NCBI GenBank assembly: GCA_035294245.1
Contig: DATGLG010000072.1
Span: forward strand, 1-13,022
DNA from: DATGLG01 sp035294245
GTDB taxonomy: Bacteria > Pseudomonadota > Alphaproteobacteria > JACZXZ01
DNA length: 13,022 nt
Direction: 5' to 3'
Part shown: piece after piece, positions 5,701 to 13,022 of the stretch
How positions within the stretch are numbered: position 1 is the first letter of the stretch
How the letters are laid out: the number at the start of each line of letters is the position of its first letter
Notes under the pieces: model-generated
Seen by the model: only the letters and a program-made list of their open reading frames with translations
What the model was told of the DNA's origin: nothing
Databases searched by the model: none
Made by a program: the position numbers and the translations under genes

Positions 5701-5720
5701 GCGCGCGAACGCGCGCTTTT
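5701..5720 (+). repeat. GC hairpin with T4 tail in the divergent spacer
   Basis: GCGCGC (5701-5706) / GCGCGC (5711-5716) with a GAAC loop, followed by TTTT. It resembles a minimal terminator on the plus strand, but no plus-strand gene ends nearby. It belongs to the gene-free spacer between the TPR gene and the methyltransferase, about 265-330 bases long. Confidence 0.4.
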
Positions 5721-5736
5721 CTGCATGATGCAAAGA

Positions 5737-5754
5737 GGCGGGCTTGCGCCCGCC
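5737..5754. repeat. Perfect 7-bp stem, TTGC loop, in the divergent spacer
   Basis: GGCGGGC (5737-5743) / GCCCGCC (5748-5754) with loop TTGC. Its loop is the same as that of REP-like element 1 on the plus strand (495-498, TTGC). From here to about 5850 the plus strand is a purine-rich (G/A) run with no coding signal. Confidence 0.5.
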
Positions 5755-5791
5755 GGGGGGCGGAGAGGGAGAGGAGCACCGCAGGTGCGAC

Positions 5792-5808
5792 GAGGGTGAG
5801 GTGGGGGC
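5792..5808 (+). repeat. 17-bp purine-rich repeat, inverted copy at 2034-2050
   Basis: GAGGGTGAGGTGGGGGC is the exact reverse complement of 2034-2050. It lies inside a G/A-rich stretch, about 5755-5848, in the spacer before the methyltransferase gene. The composition is low in complexity, but a 17-base exact match in a window this size is more than expected for unrelated DNA. Confidence 0.6.
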
Positions 5809-5908
5809 GGAGAGGGAGGGACCCACGAGAGCGGGAGGGGAGGTGGGGATATCGAAATCACCCCGGACCACCCTTGCCTTGGCCTGCATCGCCTGCCACA
5901 AGGGAGCC

Positions 5909-6403
5909 ATGAGCCGCCTCGATCTCGTCATCCAGCGCCTTCTCGCGCAGCGCGCCTGCATCGAGCAGGCGGTGCGCCTCGTCCGCGACCTTCCCGGGCC
6001 GATCCTCGAGCTCGGGCTCGGCAATGGCCGCAGCTACGACCATCTGCGCGAGCGCTGCCCCGGCCGCGCGATCTTCGTCTTCGACCGCGAGCTCGCCTCC
6101 CACCCGGCCTCGCGGCCCGAGGTCGCGCTCTTCATCCAGGGGGATTTCCGCGACACCCTGCCGACCGCCGGGGCCCGCATCGGCGCTCCCGCCGCCATCG
6201 CCCATTGCGACATCGGCTCCCACGACCCGGTGAAGAGCCGCGCCATGGGGGTGACCATCGCCCCCCTCGTCGTCCCCCTCATGGCCCCGAGTGGCATCGT
6301 GCTGGGCGATCAGCCCATGCCCCATCCCGCCTTGCGCCGCTTCGAGCTTCCCGAGGGCGCCGCACCGGGCAGCTATCACATCTATCAGGTGGTCTCACCG
6401 TGA
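5909..6403 (+). CDS. Small class I SAM-dependent methyltransferase (Methyltransf_17-like)
   Basis: A 164-residue protein. A helical N-terminus (MSRLDLVIQRLLAQRACIEQ) precedes motif I, PILELGLGNGRSYDHL (about 31-46), the E-x-G-x-G-x-G SAM-binding loop. D59 in IFVFDRE is the likely ribose-contacting acid at the end of the second strand. GDFRDTLP (78-85) and AHCDIGS (98-104) follow as motifs II-III. The chain ends in a short strand (GSYHIYQVV). The length and pattern fit the small Methyltransf_17-type family; the substrate is unknown. ATG 5909 is preceded by AAGGGAG with short spacing, and the family's N-terminus starts there; the frame stays open upstream but runs through purine-rich repeat DNA. 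It is divergent from the TPR gene. Its stop lies only 3 bases from the convergent end of the envelope operon, with no terminator between them. Confidence 0.8.
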   Translation: MSRLDLVIQRLLAQRACIEQAVRLVRDLPGPILELGLGNGRSYDHLRERCPGRAIFVFDRELASHPASRPEVALFIQGDFRDTLPTAGARIGAPAAIAHCDIGSHDPVKSRAMGVTIAPLVVPLMAPSGIVLGDQPMPHPALRRFELPEGAAPGSYHIYQVVSP

Positions 6404-6406
6404 GGA

Positions 6407-8503
6407 TCAGCGGCCCTCGCGGCGCCAAGCGAAGGCGAGCGCACCCAGGGCGGCGAGGAGGACGAGGAGACCGGGGAGTAGCGGGGCCTGGCGCACGCCG
6501 GTGACGACGTAGTCCCCATTGCTCTTGAAGGCGAGCCACGCGCCGCCAAGCCCGGCCCCGGCATAGCTGTGCCTGGCACTCGCCTGGCGTAGCTCGGGGA
6601 CGCCGCCATCGGCCAGCCAATGGATGCCGCCCCCCGTGGCGGCGACGGCGGGAGCGAGGCGCGCATCGGTCGCGCGCACATCGGCGAACTCCTTCGGGTT
6701 GAGCGGCCCGACGGCGGCGAGGGCGGTATGCTTGCCGTCGCTCACGCGATAGAGGCCGAGCTCATCCGCCGTGAGGGTGGCACTCGAAAGACCGCCGTGA
6801 TCGGGCTTGAGCGGCAGGCCGAGCTTGCGCCCCGAAGGCGTCGTCACCTCGACCGTCACCGGCTTGGGATCGAGGCTCTGGCGCACGACCTTGATGGTTT
6901 TGCCGGCGACCTCGGCGCGCAAGGACTCCTCCTCGAGCTCGGGCTCCTTCATCAGCCAGTGGGCGATGCGCCGCAGCAGCTCGGAGGAGGGCCCGCCACC
7001 CTCATAGCCGCGCGACCACAGCCACATCTGATCGCTCGCCAAGAGGGCCACGCGGCCTTTGCCGACATGCTCGAGCTGGAGCAGCGGGCGATTGTCGATC
7101 CCGGTCATCAGGGTGTCGCCGCCCTTGGGGCTGACATCGACCTGCCGGAACCAGCGCCCCCAGCTGGGCTCGCCGCCGCTCTCGCTGTTCTCGCCGGGAA
7201 GGTCGGCGGTCACCGGATGGCGCTCGCCGAGGGCCGTCACCTTGGGGCGGAAGCCTTGCACCAGGATCTGCCCGGTCGGCGAGGCCGGCATGACTTCGGC
7301 GAGGGGTGTGTAATAGAAGCTCACCGGCGACGAGAAGCTCGGGCCGACCGCGACCAGCATGGCGCCGCCCTTGTTCACGTAGTCGGCGATGTTCTGCAGA
7401 TAGACATTGGAAAGCTCGCCGCGGCGGCGATAGCGGTCGAAGATGATGAGGTCGAACTCGTGCAGCTTGACATCGAAGAGCTCGTGCACCGGGAAGGTGA
7501 TGAGCGAGAGCTCGCGCACCGGCGTGGCGTCGAGCTTCTCCGGCGGGCGCAGAATGGTGAAATGCACGAGATCGACCGAGGGATCGGATTTCAGCAGGTT
7601 GCGCCAGGTGCGCTCGCCGGGATTGGGCTCGCCGGAGACGAGGAGCACGCGCAGACGGTCGCGCACGCCGTTGACGGCGACGACGGCGCGCTTGTTCAGG
7701 AGCGTGAGCGGATGCGGGCCGGGATCGACCGAGAGCTCGAACACGGTCTGTCCCGGGTGGTCGAGGGTCATGGGAATCTTGACGTCCTGCCCGAGCGGGA
7801 TCGGCATGGTCGTCTCGTCGCCGCCGTCGCGGCGCAAGGTGAGCGTCGCCTCGCCCTGGGACGGGCCGGGCAGGTCGTCGACGCGCACGGTCAGGTTCAA
7901 GGGCTTGCCGACGAGCCCGTAGCTCGGTGCGTCCACGACCTTGAGGCGGCGGTCGTGCTCGTTGCGCGCGCCGGTGAGAAGCGCATGGAGCGGCGCGCCA
8001 AGGGCCGCCGCGGTCTGGGCGCTCGGCACGTCGTGAACCTCGCCGTCGGTGATCATGACGGCGCCGGCGAAGCGCTGGCGGGGAATCTCCGAAAGCGCAT
8101 CGTCGAGGGCCTTGAAGAGCTCCGTGCCACTGTCCCGATCGCTGGCGTCCTGCCCGGTCGTGCGCACCACGCGCAGCTCGAAATGCTTGAGCTTCTTCGC
8201 CTGCGTCTCGAGTGCCGCGAGCGCCGCCTCGGTCTGGGCGTGGCGCTGGCCGATGCCCTGGCTCGGCGATTCGTCGACGATGACGAGCCCGACATCGTCG
8301 AGGGGGGCGCGGTCCTCCAGCACCGCCGCGGGATTGGCGAGGGTGAGCAGCAGCACGGCGAGGACGAGGCTGCGCCAGGCCATGCCGCGCGCCCGGCGCA
8401 GCCAGCCGAGCGCGAGGAGGGCAACGGCGACGGCCGCGAAGCCCGCCACGGCGAGCCAGGGCAAGAGCGGGGCGAAGGTGATGGAGAGGTTCTGGAGCAT
8501 CAT
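6407..8503 (-). CDS. Membrane protein with VWA-like and glutamine-amidotransferase-like domains, last gene of the MoxR operon
   Basis: A 698-residue protein. Two N-terminal membrane helices (about 12-35 and 42-60) are followed by a soluble, probably periplasmic, region. It begins with a VWA-like fold: VGLVIVDESPSQG has a D-x-S-x-S metal site (D77, S79, S81), and AVMITDGEVHD looks like a later strand. The middle is GATase-like (RVLLVSGEPNPGERTWRNLL ... FDLIIFDRYRRRGEL ... YVNKGGAMLVAVGPSF), a fold related to class I glutamine amidotransferases but without a clear catalytic Cys-His-Glu triad. A last helix (about 673-692, LLPGLLVLLAALGALAFAW) precedes a short basic tail, RREGR. It corresponds in position to the fourth gene of the conserved rhizobial envelope operon (RL3502, from memory). 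ATG 8503 overlaps the preceding stop by four bases (ATGA), so translation is coupled. Enzymatic activity is unlikely; a scaffold or assembly role is inferred. Confidence 0.82.
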   Translation of the reverse strand: MMLQNLSITFAPLLPWLAVAGFAAVAVALLALGWLRRARGMAWRSLVLAVLLLTLANPAAVLEDRAPLDDVGLVIVDESPSQGIGQRHAQTEAALAALETQAKKLKHFELRVVRTTGQDASDRDSGTELFKALDDALSEIPRQRFAGAVMITDGEVHDVPSAQTAAALGAPLHALLTGARNEHDRRLKVVDAPSYGLVGKPLNLTVRVDDLPGPSQGEATLTLRRDGGDETTMPIPLGQDVKIPMTLDHPGQTVFELSVDPGPHPLTLLNKRAVVAVNGVRDRLRVLLVSGEPNPGERTWRNLLKSDPSVDLVHFTILRPPEKLDATPVRELSLITFPVHELFDVKLHEFDLIIFDRYRRRGELSNVYLQNIADYVNKGGAMLVAVGPSFSSPVSFYYTPLAEVMPASPTGQILVQGFRPKVTALGERHPVTADLPGENSESGGEPSWGRWFRQVDVSPKGGDTLMTGIDNRPLLQLEHVGKGRVALLASDQMWLWSRGYEGGGPSSELLRRIAHWLMKEPELEEESLRAEVAGKTIKVVRQSLDPKPVTVEVTTPSGRKLGLPLKPDHGGLSSATLTADELGLYRVSDGKHTALAAVGPLNPKEFADVRATDARLAPAVAATGGGIHWLADGGVPELRQASARHSYAGAGLGGAWLAFKSNGDYVVTGVRQAPLLPGLLVLLAALGALAFAWRREGR

Positions 8504-11232
8504 AGCCCGAGCCTCTCCAGGATCGCCGGCAGATGCACCTGGTCGGATTTGTAGTTCCCCGTCAGGGCATACATGACGAGGTTGATGCCGAAGCGCAGCG
8601 CCATCTCGCGCTGGCGCTCCCCGCCCGGCGTCACCGCCTCCAGCGGCTGGCCCGTCTCATCGACCGCCCAGGCGCCGGCCCAGTCGTTGCCGCCGATGAC
8701 GACGGCGGAGACGCCGTCATTCACGTTGTCGTCGGGCCGCTCCACCCACACGGTCGAGCCGTCGAAGCGGCCGGGAAAATCCCGCAGCAGGTAGAAGGAG
8801 CGGGTCAGGACATGATCCTCGGGCACCGGCACGAGGGCCGGCAGATCGAGCTGCTCGAGGATCTGGCGCAGGACGATCCAGCTCGGCGCGCTGCGGTTGG
8901 GATCACGGGCGTCGAACAGGATCTGGCCGCCATTGTGGAGATATTCGACGAGCTTCTCGATGGCATGGGCGGAGAGCGCCGGCATCTCGTCGGGAATCGG
9001 CCAGTAGAGGAGCGGGAAGAAGGCGAGCTCGTCCTTGTCGGGATCGACGGCCATGGGCGAGGCGGCCTCGACGGCGGTGCGGGCGTTGAGCGCGAAGGTC
9101 AGCCCGGTCAACCCGGCCTTGCTGATGTCATCGAGCTGGCGATCGCCGGTCACCACATAGGCGAGCCGCGTCGAGGTGGTGGCGGCGATCGCCGTTGAGT
9201 CGTCGGCATCCGTCGTCGCTGTCGCGGCGTGCGCCGGCAGGCCGCCGCAAAGGGCGGCGGCGAAGAGCAGCAGCGCGGCCGCCTTGCCGGCAACGGGGCG
9301 CAGGCGCCGGCCGATGAGGAGGCCGCGGAGCCCGAGGCTGACCAGGAGATCGATGAGGGCGAGAAGCATCGCCGCGCCGAGGAGCCATGGCTTCAGGTCG
9401 CGCTCGCGGGTGCCGCTATAGAAGCTGCGCTCGACGCCGGCGGGCAGCGGGCCCAAAGGAAAGACCTGGATCACCTCGTTGGTGAGGTTGAGCGCGCGCC
9501 GGCTCGCCTGGCTGCCGTAATAGCCCGGCGGGTGGCGCGGCCCGAGATGGGGATGGGCGAGGTCCTCGGGGGTGAGCGCACTCGCCGCCGGCAGCGGGCT
9601 CGTCAGCTCGCCGAAGCCGTCGAGGGACTTGAAGGGCGGCAGGCTCGCCTGCGCCTTGGTTCCGACGACGCCTTGGCTCGCCGCGACGATCCGCTGCAGC
9701 ATCTCGACGAAGAGGCCCGAGAGGGGCAGGTTCGACCAGTCGGGGCTCGCCGTCGTATGGACGAGGACGAGCCAGCCCTGGCCGCGCTTCTCCGCGGTGA
9801 CGAGGGGCGTGCCGTCCGCCAGCCGCGCCCATGTCTTGCTGTCGAGGTCGAGAGAAGGCTCCGCGAGGACCTGGCGCTTGATCAGCACGTCCGCGGGAAC
9901 GGCGAGGCCGCTGAACGGGCTCTTGTCGTCGAAGGCGGCGAGAGGCTCGGGCTTTTCCCACGACATGGCGCCGCCGAGCTCGCGCTCGCCGCGGCGCAGC
10001 TTCACCGGCACCAGGTCGTCATTGCCCTGGGCGAGGCGCGGCCCGGCGAAGCGGAGCAGGGTGCCGCCCGCGCGAATCCAGCGATCGAGCCGCCCGCGCT
10101 GAGGGGCGGTCAAGGCCTCGCGATCCGTCAGCACCAGCACCGCGAGCTGGCGTTGGAGCAGCTGCTCGAGCCCGCCCTCCACCACCTCGCTATAGGGCTG
10201 CAAGGCCCGCTCCAGATAATACTGTCCACCAAGCAGCGGCTCGCCCTGCTCGTTGCCGCCGCCTGTCACCAGCCCGACCGGACGGCGGCGCCAGCGATCG
10301 TCGAGAAGCACAGTGGCGGCGGCGCTGCGCTCGCCAGCGATCTCGAGGCGCGCGACCTGATTGCGCAGCTCGACGGGAAGCGCCAAGGTGCCGAGTGCCA
10401 AGCGCTTGCCCGGCTCGAAGGCGAGCGAGACCTCTCCCGCGGGATGGCCGCGGTCATCGAGCGCCCGCACCGTCACGGTCTCGCTCCCGCCGCTGGTCGC
10501 GCGCACCGCGGTGAGGCCGAGCTGGGCGCCCTGGGTCGAGGGCGGCAGCAGGAGATGGGGCAGGGAGCCGATGGCGTCGCCGACCACCCGCACGGGTCCG
10601 AGGCGCTGGAGCCCCTTCGCAAACGCCGCAGCGTCGCCCTCGGCAATGCCGTCGGAGAGCCAGACCACATGGGCCAGCGACGGCAGCTTCAGGCCGTCGA
10701 GGGCGGCGAGGGCGGCCTTGCGATCTGTTGGCCAGGGCAGGGGCTTCAAAGCCTGGGCCAGCCGCATGGCGTCGGCGGCGGCCAGGAGGCCGCTCGCTTG
10801 CAGCTTGTCGCCGTTCGCGGGAGGTGCTGTCGGCAGCAGGACGACGGGGCGGCTCTGGCGCTCGGCGCTCTCGAGCAGGCTCGCCAGCATGCTCTGGCGC
10901 GCCGACCAGTTGCGCGCGGCGGCCCAGCCATTGTCGATCGCCACGACGAGCGGCCCGCTTCCCGTCTGCGGCCCGACGGGATTGAGGAGCGGCTGCGCCA
11001 GGCCGATGATGATCAGGGCGGCGAGGAGCAGCCGCAGAAGAACGAGCCAGAGCGGCGTGCGCGCCGGCGTCTCCTCGCTTTGGGCAAGGCCGAAGAGAAG
11101 GCGCACCGCAGGAAAGCGGATGAGCTTCGGCGACGGCGGCGTGATGCGCAGCAGCCACCACAGGGCCGGCAGGGCGACGAGCGCCGCGAGCAGCGCCGGG
11201 TTGAGAAAGGCGAGGGCGCCGAGCTGCAGCAT
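8500..11232 (-). CDS. BatA-like N-terminal / DUF4159 C-terminal fusion membrane protein
   Basis: A 910-residue protein. The N-terminus is the BatA aerotolerance-type module: MLQLGALAFLNPALLAALVALPALWWLLR (helix about 5-28), then a second helix at about 60-80 ending LAQPLLNP. A VWA-like region follows, but its metal site reads AIDNGWA (D100) in place of D-x-S-x-S, so metal binding is probably lost. Two helices lie at about 616-640 and 648-669; the second ends LCGGLPAHAA and looks like a signal peptide. DUF4159 occupies about 685-905 (TRLAYVVTGDRQLDD, FFPLLYWPIPDEMPALS, LVEYLHNGGQILFDARDPNR), a GATase-like domain. ATG 11232 is chosen because it overlaps the DUF58 stop by one base (TGATG); TTG 11247 is in frame but lacks support. 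Third gene of the MoxR operon, overlapping the next by four bases. It probably spans the inner membrane and takes part in envelope maintenance. Confidence 0.85.
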   Translation of the reverse strand: MLQLGALAFLNPALLAALVALPALWWLLRITPPSPKLIRFPAVRLLFGLAQSEETPARTPLWLVLLRLLLAALIIIGLAQPLLNPVGPQTGSGPLVVAIDNGWAAARNWSARQSMLASLLESAERQSRPVVLLPTAPPANGDKLQASGLLAAADAMRLAQALKPLPWPTDRKAALAALDGLKLPSLAHVVWLSDGIAEGDAAAFAKGLQRLGPVRVVGDAIGSLPHLLLPPSTQGAQLGLTAVRATSGGSETVTVRALDDRGHPAGEVSLAFEPGKRLALGTLALPVELRNQVARLEIAGERSAAATVLLDDRWRRRPVGLVTGGGNEQGEPLLGGQYYLERALQPYSEVVEGGLEQLLQRQLAVLVLTDREALTAPQRGRLDRWIRAGGTLLRFAGPRLAQGNDDLVPVKLRRGERELGGAMSWEKPEPLAAFDDKSPFSGLAVPADVLIKRQVLAEPSLDLDSKTWARLADGTPLVTAEKRGQGWLVLVHTTASPDWSNLPLSGLFVEMLQRIVAASQGVVGTKAQASLPPFKSLDGFGELTSPLPAASALTPEDLAHPHLGPRHPPGYYGSQASRRALNLTNEVIQVFPLGPLPAGVERSFYSGTRERDLKPWLLGAAMLLALIDLLVSLGLRGLLIGRRLRPVAGKAAALLLFAAALCGGLPAHAATATTDADDSTAIAATTSTRLAYVVTGDRQLDDISKAGLTGLTFALNARTAVEAASPMAVDPDKDELAFFPLLYWPIPDEMPALSAHAIEKLVEYLHNGGQILFDARDPNRSAPSWIVLRQILEQLDLPALVPVPEDHVLTRSFYLLRDFPGRFDGSTVWVERPDDNVNDGVSAVVIGGNDWAGAWAVDETGQPLEAVTPGGERQREMALRFGINLVMYALTGNYKSDQVHLPAILERLGL

Positions 11233-12122
11233 CAGCGCCGTCCCCAACGCGCGGAGAGCGTCGTATAGAGGGAGAGCAGCGTCGGCTCGGGCGGCCGGTC
11301 GGTGCGGTGGGCGAGATAATCCCAGCCGACGGCGCGCGCGATGTCCATGAGCCCCCGGCGATGGGCGGCGAGGCGCTCGACATAGGCGTCGCGCACGGCC
11401 TCGACCCGGCGCACCAGCACATGGCCCTCCTCCTCGAGCCCTTCAAAGCGGTTGCGCCCGGAGAAGGGCAGGCTCTCCTCCGCCGGATCGAGCACCTGCA
11501 CGAGATGCCCTTTCACGCCCTGGGCGGAAAAGCGCCGCACCAGCCGATCCGTCTCATCGAGGGGCGCCAGGAGATCGCCGATGAGCACAACCTGGCCGTG
11601 GCGCGGCAGCAGCTCGTAAGCGGGCAGGCTCCCGCTGCCATCGGTGGCGCGTCGCCGGCGCGCCAGGAGCAGGGCCATGCGGTTGAGGGTGCCTCGGCCC
11701 GGTCGCGGCGGCAGGCCCGAGCCGAGCAGGGCGACATGCTCCTCGCCGCGCACCAGGAGTGCGGCGAGCGCCAACAGCAGAAGCGCGGCCCGCTCGCCCT
11801 TCTCGGGCAGCTTGGGCGCCGAGCGATATGCCATCGATGGCGAGAGATCGCACCACAGCCAGACGCTTGCGGCCGCCTCCCATTCGGTTTCGCGCACGAA
11901 GAGCAAGTCGGAGCGGGCGGAACGGCGCCAATCGATGCGCTGCACCGAATCGCCGGGCTCGTAGCGGCGGAATTGCCAGAAGGTGCCGCCGGTGCCCACG
12001 CGTCGCCGCCCATGGACCCCCTGGGCCACCGTGGCCGCGACCCGCTCCGCATGGACGAGAAGCGGCGGCAGCACCGCCGCGAGGCGCTCGGCCCGCTGTT
12101 GGAGGGCCTGGGCGGCGCTCAT
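11232..12122 (-). CDS. DUF58 domain protein, MoxR partner
   Basis: A 296-residue protein with the complete DUF58 signature. RRRVGTGGTFWQFRRYEPGD (about 39-58) is followed by VQRIDWRRSARSDLLFVRE (60-78), then a VWA-type strand SVWLWCDLSPSM whose D92-x-S94-x-S96 metal-binding motif is intact. No membrane helix is visible, so it is probably cytoplasmic. Throughout bacteria, DUF58 proteins are encoded next to MoxR ATPases and are thought to be substrates or adaptors of their chaperone-like activity. The gene begins 6 bases after the moxR stop, and its TGA overlaps the next ATG by one base, so the four genes form one tightly coupled transcription unit. ATG 12122 is the first in-frame start after the moxR stop. 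The C-terminal tail is rich in Arg and Leu. Confidence 0.9.
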   Translation of the reverse strand: MSAAQALQQRAERLAAVLPPLLVHAERVAATVAQGVHGRRRVGTGGTFWQFRRYEPGDSVQRIDWRRSARSDLLFVRETEWEAAASVWLWCDLSPSMAYRSAPKLPEKGERAALLLLALAALLVRGEEHVALLGSGLPPRPGRGTLNRMALLLARRRRATDGSGSLPAYELLPRHGQVVLIGDLLAPLDETDRLVRRFSAQGVKGHLVQVLDPAEESLPFSGRNRFEGLEEEGHVLVRRVEAVRDAYVERLAAHRRGLMDIARAVGWDYLAHRTDRPPEPTLLSLYTTLSARWGRR

Positions 12123-12128
12123 CGGCGC

Positions 12129-13022
12129 TCAGGTCAAGGGGGCGGCGAGCCGATCGATCACGTGATCGATGGTGATCCCGTCGGCCCGCGCCGCGAAGTT
12201 GAGGGCCATGCGATGGCGCAGAACGGCGCCGCACAGCGCCAGGACGTCCTCGACCGAGGGCGCGAGGCGGCCTTCGAGCACGGCGCGTGCGCGCACGGCG
12301 AGCATGAGCGCCTGGCTCGCGCGCGGCCCGGGTCCCCAGGCGACCTGCTCGCGTATCTCGGCAAGCTCGCTCGTCTCGGGGCGGCCCTGACGCACCAGGC
12401 GCAGAATGGCGTCGACGACGGAGGTGCCCACGGGAATGCGGCGGATGAGCCGTTGGGCCGCGAGCAGATCGTCGCTGCCCATCACGGACTCAGGCAGCGT
12501 CTCGGCGACTCCGGTCGTGGCCGCCAGCATGCGCCGCTCGGCCTCGAGCTCGGGATAGCTCACGTCGATCTGCATGATGAAGCGGTCGAGCTGCGCCTCG
12601 GGCAGGGGATAGGTGCCCTCCATCTCGATAGGGTTCTGGGTGGCCAGCACGAAGAACGGCTCTTCCAGCACATGGATCGTGTTCGCCACCGTGACGGTGC
12701 GCTCCTGCATCGCCTCGAGCAGGGCGGCCTGCGTCTTCGGCGGAGCCCGGTTGATCTCGTCCCCGAGGACGAGGTTGGCGAAGAGGGGACCTGGCTGGAA
12801 GTGCAGCTGCCCGCTGCCGCGGTCGTACACGGCCGATCCGGTGACGTCGGCCGGCATCAAGTCGGGCGTGAACTGGATCCGCGAGAGCCGCAGGCCGAGA
12901 ACGCGTGCGAGCCCGCGGGCGATTGAGGTCTTGGCGGTCCCGGGGACATCCTCGAGAAGGACGTGGCCTCGGGCGAGCACGCCGACGAGCACGAGCTCGA
13001 GGGTTCTCCGCTTGCCGATGAT
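12129..13022 (-). CDS. MoxR-family AAA+ ATPase (5' end outside window)
   Basis: The frame is open to the right edge; 297 residues are visible, starting IIGKRRTLELVLVGVLARGHVLLEDV. GTG 12992 is internal, not a start, since conserved sequence lies upstream of it. Motifs in order: Walker A VPGTAKTS, the MoxR-typical RIQFTPDLMPADVTG, Walker B LVLGDEINRAPPKTQAALLEAMQER, sensor 1 FFVLATQNPIEMEGTYPLPEAQLDRF, and a C-terminal lid with GPGPRASQALMLAVRARAVL. MoxR proteins are chaperone-like ATPases that assemble or activate partner proteins, often VWA-domain ones, which fits the three genes that follow. Probably about 30-40 residues are missing. As first gene of the operon it sets the level of the whole set; its promoter lies beyond the window. 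Confidence 0.92.
   Translation of the reverse strand: MIGKRRTLELVLVGVLARGHVLLEDVPGTAKTSIARGLARVLGLRLSRIQFTPDLMPADVTGSAVYDRGSGQLHFQPGPLFANLVLGDEINRAPPKTQAALLEAMQERTVTVANTIHVLEEPFFVLATQNPIEMEGTYPLPEAQLDRFIMQIDVSYPELEAERRMLAATTGVAETLPESVMGSDDLLAAQRLIRRIPVGTSVVDAILRLVRQGRPETSELAEIREQVAWGPGPRASQALMLAVRARAVLEGRLAPSVEDVLALCGAVLRHRMALNFAARADGITIDHVIDRLAAPLT

Noticed and set aside
5744..5908. A 55-residue N-terminal extension of the methyltransferase
   Set aside because: It translates purine-rich repeat DNA, and the family N-terminus (MSRLDLVIQRLL) begins at 5909.
6620..8554. A 644-codon plus-strand open frame opposite the last operon gene
   Set aside because: Low-complexity, His/Glu/Ala/Arg-rich translation without domains; the minus strand encodes a protein with membrane helices and motifs and coupled start and stop overlaps.
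9229..11268. A 679-codon plus-strand open frame opposite the DUF4159 fusion gene
   Set aside because: Same GC-driven shadow pattern; no ribosome-binding site or motif, and it would lie wholly inside a well-supported gene.
11307..12926. A 539-codon plus-strand open frame across DUF58 and moxR
   Set aside because: It runs antisense through two genes with complete family signatures and through the gap between them.
1..13022. tRNA, rRNA or riboswitch genes
   Set aside because: No cloverleaf, conserved rRNA stretch or recognisable riboswitch core was seen on reading; small unknown RNAs cannot be excluded.

Overview
This is a GC-rich window (roughly two-thirds G+C by eye). Its gene content points to an alphaproteobacterium: a MoxR/DUF58/DUF4159 envelope operon in the order known from Rhizobiales, a TPR-sulfotransferase, a Methyltransf_17-type SAM methyltransferase, and GC-rich REP-like intergenic repeats. 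Genus cannot be told. All assignments come from reading motifs, without a database search.

Layout. (1) 3-383: the 3' end of an outer-membrane porin-like gene on the + strand, closed by a near-perfect intrinsic terminator. (2) About 427-3425: an accessory, repeat-rich stretch. It holds three same-strand copies of a 20-33 bp repeat, a REP-like hairpin, a DUF4143-type AAA ATPase whose start sits inside a 41-bp palindrome, the 3' remnant of an otherwise missing gene, and a complete Xre/MbcA-RES toxin-antitoxin pair with its own promoter and operator. (3) 3536-5581 (or 5644), minus strand: a long TPR protein ending in a sulfotransferase domain. (4) 5909-6403, plus strand: a small SAM-dependent methyltransferase, divergent from the TPR gene across a repeat-rich spacer. 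(5) 6407-13022, minus strand: a tightly packed four-gene operon, transcribed moxR (5' end outside the window) -> DUF58 -> BatA/DUF4159 fusion -> VWA/GATase-like membrane protein. Its junctions are a 6-base gap, a 1-base overlap (TGATG) and a 4-base overlap (ATGA).

How they work together. The minus-strand operon encodes a MoxR AAA+ ATPase with three partner proteins, two of them membrane-anchored. From memory, the same order is found in the conserved RL3499-RL3502 operon of Rhizobium leguminosarum, which is needed for cell-envelope integrity. The toxin-antitoxin pair is self-contained: the RES toxin is expected to deplete NAD+, and the antitoxin to bind the toxin and repress the shared promoter. 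The ATPase gene appears to have been exchanged as a unit: it is bounded by 33-bp direct repeats and followed by a broken gene.

Most unusual: the ATPase's tandem palindromes with a probably leaderless start, and the dispersed repeat whose first two copies form the T-rich tail after GC-rich hairpins. No wholly new multi-gene system is evident. Long open frames opposite the large minus-strand genes are rejected as GC-driven shadows.
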